Source of the DNA: an uncultured Johnsonella sp.
GTDB taxonomy: Bacteria > Bacillota > Clostridia > Lachnospirales > Lachnospiraceae
DNA: 12,248 bases
NCBI GenBank assembly: GCA_900766185.1
Contig: CAAFUL010000094.1
Coordinates: 1 to 12,248, forward strand
Direction of reading: 5' to 3'
Part shown: piece by piece, positions 7,518 to 12,248 of the stretch
Layout of the letters: each line of letters begins with the position of its first letter
Position numbering within the stretch: position 1 is the stretch's first letter
The notes under the pieces: generated by a model
The model's input: only the letters and a program-made list of their open reading frames with translations
What the model was told of the DNA's origin: nothing
Databases searched by the model: none
Translations under genes and position numbers: made by a program

Positions 7518-7586
7518 TGAAGCTGCTATGTAAGTATACTTTTACAATTAATTTGGAGGCCGGAAATACTTTATATAGCAGCTTTG
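7518..7586 (+). promoter_or_regulatory. Long hairpin in the fhs leader
   Basis: The 153-base gap upstream of fhs folds into a stem of about 18-20 bp. AAGCTGCTAT (7520-7529) pairs perfectly with ATAGCAGCTT (7575-7584). Pairing continues inward through 7530-7537 and 7566-7574 with one G-U pair and one bulged base, and can extend outward by two wobble pairs. The 28-base loop (7538-7565) contains GGAGGCCGG. No U-tract follows and no known folate or ZTP riboswitch core is visible. TATAAT at 7513-7518 directly abuts the stem, with only a poor -35 (TAGTCA, 7491-7496). It is a candidate cis-regulatory RNA or processing site, or else a small palindromic repeat. Confidence 0.55.
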
Positions 7587-7642
7587 TGTAAATAAAAGCA
7601 TATAGAAAGGATATCTCAAATCGGGATATATGGTGAATAAAA

Positions 7643-9322
7643 ATGGGTTTTAAAAGTGATATTGAAATTGCTCAAGAGGCACAGCCTAAGTTAATCAACG
7701 AAGTCGCTGATTATGTAGGGATTCCTGATAAGTATGTAGAAAATTACGGAAAATACAAGGCAAAGATAGATTATCGTTATTATAATGATGAGCTTGTCAA
7801 TAGACCCGATGCAAAGCTTATACTTGTAACCGCTATCAATCCTACTCCTGCCGGAGAAGGAAAGACCACAACAACTATAGGTCTTGCGGATGCAATCAAC
7901 AGTCTTGGCAAGAAGGCTGTAGTTGCGGTAAGAGAGCCGTCTTTAGGACCTGTATTCGGAGTTAAGGGCGGAGCTGCCGGCGGCGGATACGCACAGGTAG
8001 TTCCTATGGAAGATATCAACCTTCACTTTACGGGAGATTTACACGCAATCAGTGCGGCAAATAACCTTATAGCGGCATTGCTTGACAACCATATACATCA
8101 GGGTAACAAACTTGATATAGATCTTAAGAGAGTTACTTGGAGAAGATGTATAGATATGAACGATCGTCAGCTTAGAAAAATAGTTGACGGTCTTGGTGAG
8201 AAACCGGACGGTGTAACAAGACAGGACGGATTCGATATAACAGCAGCTTCAGAAGTAATGGCGGCATTCTGCCTTGCTAACGATATAAGCGATCTTAAGA
8301 GTAAGATAGCAAAGATCATAGTAGGATACTCAAGAGCAGGCGCTCCTGTAACGGCAGGCGATCTTAACGCACAGGGAGCGGTTGCCGCACTTCTTAAGGA
8401 TACATTAAAGCCTAACCTTGTTCAGACACTTGAGGGAACACCTGCATTTATCCATGGTGGACCTTTTGCAAATATAGCACATGGCTGCAACAGCGTTATC
8501 GCAACCAAGATGGGTATGAAACTCGGTGAGTACATGATTACAGAGGCAGGCTTCGGTGCCGACCTTGGAGCTGAGAAGTTCATAGACATCAAGTGCCGTA
8601 TGTCAGGTCTTCGTCCAAATGCAGTTGTACTTGTAGCTACAATCAGAGCATTAAAATATAACGGAGGAGTTGCCAAGGAAGAGCTTCAGACAGAGAACCT
8701 TGCAGCTCTTGAGAAGGGACTTCCAAACCTCTTAAAGCACATAGAGAATGTTACCAAGGTTTATAACCTTCCTGTAGTTGTAGCAATCAATAAGTTCCCT
8801 ACAGATACAGAAAAAGAGCTTGAGCTTGTAAGAGCAAAGTGTAAAGAGTATGATGTAAATGTAGCACTTTCAGATGTATGGGCTAACGGAGGCAAAGGCG
8901 GTGTAGAGCTTGCTGAGGAAGTTATGAGACTTGCCGAGGGCGAGAGCACCATGCAATTCGTATATGATGTAAATGATCCTATCAAGAAGAAGATAGAAGC
9001 AATCGCTACAAAGGTATACGGAGCTGACGGTGTTGATTATTCACCAAAGGCGGACAAGGAAATCAAGAACCTTGAAGCAATAGGACTTGGAAATGTTCCT
9101 GTTTGTATAGCTAAGAACCAGTACTCTATGACAGATGATCCTAAGGTGCTCGGAAGACCTCAGGGATTCAGAATTACCATAAGAGATATCACACCTTCAG
9201 CAGGTGCAGGCTTCGTAGTTGCACTTACAGGTGATATTATGAAGATGCCGGGACTTCCAAAGGTACCTTCAGCAGAAAAGATAGATGTTGATGACAACGG
9301 TGTAATCTCAGGATTATTCTAA
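7643..9322 (+). CDS. fhs: Formate-tetrahydrofolate ligase (formyl-THF synthetase)
   Basis: Fhs joins formate to tetrahydrofolate with ATP, or runs backwards to make formate and ATP when formyl-THF is abundant. The 559-residue product has the family's usual length. It shows the start block SDIEIAQEAQPKLI and the P-loop PTPAGEGKTTTT with Lys74. Further blocks are EPSLGPVFGVKGGAAGGGYAQ, DLHAISAANNLIAALLDNH, TPAFIHGGPFANIAHGCNS, EAGFGADLGAEKF and the C-terminal ALTGDIMKMPGLP. A weak site, GGTGA at 7632-7636, lies six bases before the ATG; the strong AAAGGA further up is too far away. The start agrees with the family's N terminus. It leads the folate trio, with fchA following after 15 bases. Identification is very secure. 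Confidence 0.98.
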   Translation: MGFKSDIEIAQEAQPKLINEVADYVGIPDKYVENYGKYKAKIDYRYYNDELVNRPDAKLILVTAINPTPAGEGKTTTTIGLADAINSLGKKAVVAVREPSLGPVFGVKGGAAGGGYAQVVPMEDINLHFTGDLHAISAANNLIAALLDNHIHQGNKLDIDLKRVTWRRCIDMNDRQLRKIVDGLGEKPDGVTRQDGFDITAASEVMAAFCLANDISDLKSKIAKIIVGYSRAGAPVTAGDLNAQGAVAALLKDTLKPNLVQTLEGTPAFIHGGPFANIAHGCNSVIATKMGMKLGEYMITEAGFGADLGAEKFIDIKCRMSGLRPNAVVLVATIRALKYNGGVAKEELQTENLAALEKGLPNLLKHIENVTKVYNLPVVVAINKFPTDTEKELELVRAKCKEYDVNVALSDVWANGGKGGVELAEEVMRLAEGESTMQFVYDVNDPIKKKIEAIATKVYGADGVDYSPKADKEIKNLEAIGLGNVPVCIAKNQYSMTDDPKVLGRPQGFRITIRDITPSAGAGFVVALTGDIMKMPGLPKVPSAEKIDVDDNGVISGLF

Positions 9323-9337
9323 AAAGAGGTTATCTAT

Positions 9338-9970
9338 ATGATGCTTGAAAAGAAAACTACAGAGTTTTTAGAGGCACTTGCATCCTCCCAGCCCGTACCG
9401 GGCGGGGGAGGTGCCAGCGCTACAGTTGGAGCATTGGCATCCGCACTGGGTATGATGGTGGCAAATCTTACCATAGGCAAGAAAAAATATGCCGATGTTG
9501 AGGAAGAGGTAAAGTCTGCAAGAGACAGCTTAAACGAGCTTATGCAGGAACTTATCAAACTTACGGATAAGGATGCGGAAGTATTTGAACCGCTGTCAAA
9601 AGCTTACGGACTGCCTAAAGAGACCAAGGAGCAACAGGAATATAAAGAGAAAGTACTTGAGGAAGAGCTGTATAAGGCAAGCATAGTTCCTATGGATATT
9701 ATGGAAACAGTACTGAAGGTCATGAAACTTCTTGATCTTATGGGAGAAAAGGGAAGCCTTATAGCCATAAGTGATGTCGGAGTAGGTATACTCTTTGCAC
9801 AGGCGGCGCTTGAAGGTGCTTCACTTAATATATATATCAATGTTAAACTTATGAAGGATGAAAATCATAAGAAGGAACTTGAGACAAAGGCTGATGCTTT
9901 GATTGCGGAAAGTAAGAAGCTAAAAGACAAAGTATTTGCAGCTGTGATGCAAAAAATAAGACCGGTTTAG
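9338..9970 (+). CDS. fchA: Methenyl-THF cyclohydrolase of the cyclodeaminase family
   Basis: The product belongs to the formiminotransferase-cyclodeaminase C-terminal family. Stand-alone members in acetogens and related clostridia interconvert methenyl-THF and 10-formyl-THF. The 210 residues show FLEALASSQPVPGGGGASA, LTIGKKKYADVE, the DKDAEVF segment, and SDVGVGILFAQAALEGASLN near the C terminus. No formiminotransferase domain is attached and no histidine-degradation gene is near, so cyclohydrolase is the better reading than formimino-THF cyclodeaminase. AGAGG at 9325-9329 is eight bases before ATG 9338, and a second ATG follows directly. It sits 15 bases after fhs and 8 before folD. Its importance here is raised by the changes in FolD. 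Confidence 0.93.
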   Translation: MMLEKKTTEFLEALASSQPVPGGGGASATVGALASALGMMVANLTIGKKKYADVEEEVKSARDSLNELMQELIKLTDKDAEVFEPLSKAYGLPKETKEQQEYKEKVLEEELYKASIVPMDIMETVLKVMKLLDLMGEKGSLIAISDVGVGILFAQAALEGASLNIYINVKLMKDENHKKELETKADALIAESKKLKDKVFAAVMQKIRPV

Positions 9971-9978
9971 GAGGGGTT

Positions 9979-10827
9979 ATGTCAATAGTTATGAAAGGCT
10001 TGGAAGTAGCTACTGCCATGAAGGAGGAAATGATTAAAAAAGTTTCCGAACTTAAGGCGGAGGGCATTTCTCCCAAACTTGCAATATTAAGAGTAGGAAG
10101 CAGAGCTGATGACCTTGCCTATGAAAAGGGTGCGGTAAAGAAGATGGCTGATATAGGCATAGAGTGCGAAGTACATGAGCTTGCACCGGATGTGTCTCAG
10201 GCAGACTTTGAAGCGAAGTTTAATACGATCAATTCAGACAGCAAAGTACACGGCATACTTATGTTCAGACCGCTTCCAAAGCATCTTGACGAGTCGGCGG
10301 TACTTTCGGTAATAGATCCTAAAAAGGACTCCGACTGTATGTGTGATGTAAATATAGCAAAGGTATTTTCCGGAGATTTAAGCGGATATCCTCCATGCAC
10401 AGCACAGGCAGTCATAGAAATGCTTGATTACTATAAAATAGACCTTACCGGTAAGAGAGTTACCTTGGTAGGAAGAAGTATGGTAGTAGGAAAACCGCTT
10501 GCTATGCTTTTATTAAAGCGTAACGCTACGGTAACCATGTGCCACACAAGAACCAAGGATCTGGCGGCCACCTGCCGTGCAGGAGAGATACTTATAGCTG
10601 CTGCAGGAAAAGCAAAGATGATTACTGCGGATATGGTATCAGAGGGCAGCATAGTTGTAGATGTAGGTATAAACCTTGATGAGAACGGCAATCTGTGCGG
10701 AGATGTGGACTATGATGCGGTAGAGCCTAAGGCAGCCTATATAAGCCCTGTACCAAGAGGCGTAGGAAGCATTACAACTTCGGTACTTGCAAAACATGTT
10801 TTAAGAGGAGCAGGAGCGAAGTTTTAG
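9979..10827 (+). CDS. folD: Methylene-THF dehydrogenase, FolD family, probably lacking cyclohydrolase activity
   Basis: FolD oxidises methylene-THF to methenyl-THF with NAD(P)+, and most members also hydrolyse the product to formyl-THF. The 282-residue protein has the family fold: an N-terminal folate domain, LTGKRVTLVGRSMVVGKPLA as the nucleotide-binding segment, and VVDVGIN. The YxxxK motif is altered. Tyr48 is kept, but the position four residues on is Ala52 instead of the lysine needed for cyclohydrolase. The usual VQLPLP is MFRPLP, so the active-site glutamine is Phe96. The KDxD aspartates (117, 119) remain. The C-terminal PGGVGPMT block is PRGVGSIT. The gene is intact and well translated (AGGAGG at 9969-9974 overlapping the fchA stop). 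I infer a monofunctional dehydrogenase partnered by FchA. The family call is secure; the loss of activity is inference. Confidence 0.93.
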   Translation: MSIVMKGLEVATAMKEEMIKKVSELKAEGISPKLAILRVGSRADDLAYEKGAVKKMADIGIECEVHELAPDVSQADFEAKFNTINSDSKVHGILMFRPLPKHLDESAVLSVIDPKKDSDCMCDVNIAKVFSGDLSGYPPCTAQAVIEMLDYYKIDLTGKRVTLVGRSMVVGKPLAMLLLKRNATVTMCHTRTKDLAATCRAGEILIAAAGKAKMITADMVSEGSIVVDVGINLDENGNLCGDVDYDAVEPKAAYISPVPRGVGSITTSVLAKHVLRGAGAKF

Positions 10828-10966
10828 TTAGCCGATTAAGCTAATAAAGTTGATTTGGTTTATATACTTATATTGGTGACAGATGAAGTTAGCTGATATT
10901 CTAAAATGTCGCCTGTATACTTGTAAAAATCATAAACCAATCAGTATAGTTTTTATAAAGACTATA
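10828..10966 (+). other. Structured 3' segment after folD
   Basis: Directly after the folD stop the transcript can fold into a small stem (TTAGC 10828-10832 with GCTAA 10840-10844). A long interrupted hairpin follows. Its outer stem pairs 10852-10863 with 10932-10942 (GATT, bulged T, GGTTTAT against ATAAACC, AATC). A 4-bp helix comes next (ATAC 10864-10867 with GTAT 10915-10918), then a 7-bp helix GGTGACA 10875-10881 with TGTCGCC 10907-10913, and an inner TTAG/CTAA. A last 6-bp stem (TATAGT 10945-10950, ACTATA 10961-10966) is followed by TTTT and may be a weak terminator. AGTTAGC plus GAT occurs twice (10826 and 10888). It could be a 3' UTR structure or a small RNA. No protein frame is convincing. 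Confidence 0.45.
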
Positions 10967-11016
10967 TTTTCGTATAATAAAATGCAACAAAATCACCCAT
11001 ATAAATAAATTCTTAT

Positions 11017-11074
11017 AAAAAGGATACATTTAAGCATTTTAGAAAAGTGCTTAAATAGTATCCTTTTTGTTTTT
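11017..11074 (+). terminator. Strong rho-independent terminator ending the gcv-folate gene run
   Basis: AAAAAGGATAC-ATTTAAGCA (11017-11036) pairs with TGCTTAAAT-AGTATCCTTTTT (11048-11068) over about 20 bp with a single bulged base and an 11-base loop. The U-rich tail TTTTTGTTTTT closes it. The A-run at the 5' side means it could also work in the other direction. It separates folD, 190 bases upstream, from the phosphatase gene. Confidence 0.88.
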
Positions 11075-11150
11075 ATGTTATAATAATAGCCGTTGTATAT
11101 TAGTATATCACTAAGAAACTTTACTAAAAGCACAGAATATTTTAGCAGGA

Positions 11151-11195
11151 ACATCAAAATGCAGATCCGGCAAGTTATGCTGAGGATTTTGATGT
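11151..11195 (+). other. Hairpin with possible gene-end remnant upstream of the phosphatase gene
   Basis: ACATCAAAAT (11151-11160) pairs perfectly with ATTTTGATGT (11186-11195) around a 25-base loop that can fold further (ATCC 11165-11168 with GGAT 11184-11187 as an alternative). The same bases read in one frame as NADPASYAEDFDV followed by TGA at 11196-11198. That has the codon style of the neighbouring genes and could be the tail of a lost gene, though it is only 13-17 codons. Either reading is tentative. The rest of 11075-11267 shows nothing I can name. Confidence 0.3.
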
Positions 11196-11267
11196 GTGAA
11201 ATAAGTAAAATAGGCAAGTTGTTTGACTAAGTTTTTTAGAAATGATACACAGGTTTATATTTTATAA

Positions 11268-11303
11268 AACTTAATTACAGGATTTTAAATAACTTAATTA
11301 CAG
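11268..11303 (+). promoter_or_regulatory. Two exact 13-bp direct repeats just upstream of the phosphatase gene
   Basis: AACTTAATTACAG occurs at 11268-11280 and again at 11291-11303, a 23-base period or about two helical turns. The second copy ends just before the ribosome site of the next gene. Spacing on one face of the helix suits a pair of operator half-sites, but a chance tandem duplication in AT-rich DNA is possible. No good promoter pair could be fitted around it. Confidence 0.4.
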
Positions 11304-11322
11304 TTAAGGAAGGAACACAATT

Positions 11323-12063
11323 ATGGACTTTTTATTTGATTTACATACACATACAATAGCAAGCGAGCACGCCTACAGCACACTTAAGGAAAATATAGAA
11401 GAGGCATATCAAAAGGGTCTTAAAGCCTACGGTTTTTCAGACCATGCGCCCAATGTAAAAGGTGCACCTACAGAGCTTTATTTTATAAACTTTAAAGTTA
11501 TTCCGAGAAAATACAAAGATATGAGAGTTTACGCCGGAGTGGAGGCTAATATCATAGATTATGAGGGAAATATAGACATAGGCGGTAAGGTCTATGAAAG
11601 AGTTGACTATATTATTGCCAGTATGCATACCATGTGTATAAAGCCGGGTAGCTTGGATGAGAACATGAGAGGCTACATAGGAGCTATGTCCAATGAATAC
11701 ATAAGGGTAATAGGGCATCCGGATGACGGAAGATATAAACTTGACTATGATGAACTTGCAAAACAGGCAGCAAAACACAAGGTGGCACTTGAGCTTAATA
11801 ATTCATCTCTACACCCTGATTCAGCCAGACAAGGCGGTCGTGAAAACATAGTGAAGTTATTAAATGCGTGTAAAAAACACGGAGCCTATGTACTGTGCGG
11901 TACAGATGCACATATTTGCTATGACATAGGAGTATTTGACTATGCTAAAGAAATCATAAAAGAAACAGACTTTCCAAAGGAGCTGATACTTAATAAAAGC
12001 TTGGACGGGCTTAACTATGTGCTCAATGATACTAAGTATACAAGTGCATTGTTTGCAAAATAA
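11323..12063 (+). CDS. PHP-domain metallophosphatase (YcdX-like)
   Basis: The 246-residue protein is a single PHP (polymerase and histidinol phosphatase) domain, a barrel with a trinuclear metal site that usually removes phosphate from small molecules. The full set of metal ligands seen in the E. coli YcdX family is present: His8 and His10 in DLHTHT, His16, His41 in SDHAP, Glu74 in GVEAN, His102 in ASMHTM, His132 in GHPDDGRY, and Asp195 and His197 in GTDAH. AAGGAAGG at 11306-11313 serves the ATG. It stands behind its own terminator and is not clearly part of the glycine/folate run. The substrate is unknown. A histidinol-phosphatase role is possible but not supported by neighbours. Confidence 0.9.
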   Translation: MDFLFDLHTHTIASEHAYSTLKENIEEAYQKGLKAYGFSDHAPNVKGAPTELYFINFKVIPRKYKDMRVYAGVEANIIDYEGNIDIGGKVYERVDYIIASMHTMCIKPGSLDENMRGYIGAMSNEYIRVIGHPDDGRYKLDYDELAKQAAKHKVALELNNSSLHPDSARQGGRENIVKLLNACKKHGAYVLCGTDAHICYDIGVFDYAKEIIKETDFPKELILNKSLDGLNYVLNDTKYTSALFAK

Positions 12064-12072
12064 TGGTTTGTG

Positions 12073-12248
12073 GGGGAGTTGGCAGCATAAACAATTATAA
12101 TAGTTTGTGGTTATTAGTTTATAAAAAACTCCGTATAATTCGATCATACCCGCAACCCTTTCTCAAAGCTTCGACAAATTCACACAGACTGCGGAACTCG
12201 CTTGTCCACCAAAAAACGGGGGACTGACGCTCAAACAAGTCCTCGTCT
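12073..12248 (-). repeat. Right arm of the long inverted repeat, cut by the window edge
   Basis: The reverse complement of this segment matches 1-156. It begins nine bases after the stop of the phosphatase gene. Compared with the left arm it has 18 extra bases at about 12097-12114 and about 12 mismatches in the ungapped part. Read on the - strand, the frame shared with the left arm runs from the window edge (12247) through ...FWWTSEFRSLCEFVEALRKGC and continues GYDRIIRSFL to a TAA at 12119-12121, 42 codons in all. The left arm has a TAG after the Cys. No start codon or transposase is visible within the window. Confidence 0.9.

Noticed and set aside
7551..7593. Short peptide from TTG in the fhs hairpin loop (LEAGNTLYSSFV)
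   Set aside because: There is no ribosome site or good start, and its bases are fully explained by the stem.
7490..7642. THF or ZTP riboswitch upstream of fhs
   Set aside because: The gap has a strong hairpin, but none of the conserved core sequences of either class could be found by eye; only a covariance search could overrule this.
11079..11084. TATAAT as promoter for the phosphatase gene
   Set aside because: It sits just after the terminator tail and its -35 position falls inside the terminator arm with no consensus match.
1..12248. Composite transposon with terminal inverted repeats
   Set aside because: No transposase, integrase or target duplication is visible and both arms are cut by the window edge; a contig ending in a dispersed repeat explains the same pattern.

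Overview
The window is an AT-rich stretch from an anaerobic low-GC Firmicute. It is probably a member of the Clostridia and most likely of the Lachnospiraceae: it has a split glycine decarboxylase P protein, heavy use of ATA, AGA and CTT codons, strong AGGAGG ribosome sites, and a clostridial-type fhs-fchA-folD set. The lineage call is inference from gene order and codon style, not from a marker gene.

Layout. Positions 1-156 and 12073-12248 are the two arms of a diverged inverted repeat pointing inward. Between them lie ten genes, all on the + strand. An AT-rich leader with a recognisable promoter (269-297) precedes gcvT (445-1536), gcvH (1575-1949), gcvPA (2095-3408) and gcvPB (3408-4832). 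Then come lplA (4956-5954), lpdA (6086-7489), fhs (7643-9322), fchA (9338-9970) and folD (9979-10827). A 495-base gap holds a long structured segment, a strong rho-independent terminator (11017-11074), a further hairpin and a pair of 13-bp direct repeats. A separate gene for a PHP-family metallophosphatase (11323-12063) follows, and the right repeat arm starts 9 bases after its stop codon.

How the genes work together. GcvPA/GcvPB, GcvH, GcvT and Lpd form the complete glycine cleavage system: glycine gives CO2, NH3, NADH and methylene-tetrahydrofolate. LplA attaches lipoate to GcvH, the only lipoyl protein visible here. FolD, FchA and Fhs then take methylene-THF through methenyl-THF and formyl-THF to formate with ATP formation, or run in reverse. 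The window therefore encodes nearly a whole glycine-to-formate (or reductive glycine) route. No glyA, metF, formate dehydrogenase or CO-dehydrogenase gene is present.

Most notable points. (1) FolD lacks the lysine and glutamine that bifunctional FolD enzymes use for the cyclohydrolase step, and a dedicated cyclohydrolase gene (fchA) lies 8 bases upstream. This suggests a split of the two activities between neighbouring proteins. (2) The locus is bracketed by inverted repeats that share one reading frame without indels; they may be a dispersed element at which an assembly broke. (3) Every long gap inside the gene run contains a good hairpin without a U-tract. No glycine, THF or ZTP riboswitch core could be recognised. 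I did not see a wholly new multi-gene system; the novelty here is in the FolD variant, the repeats and the intergenic RNA structures.
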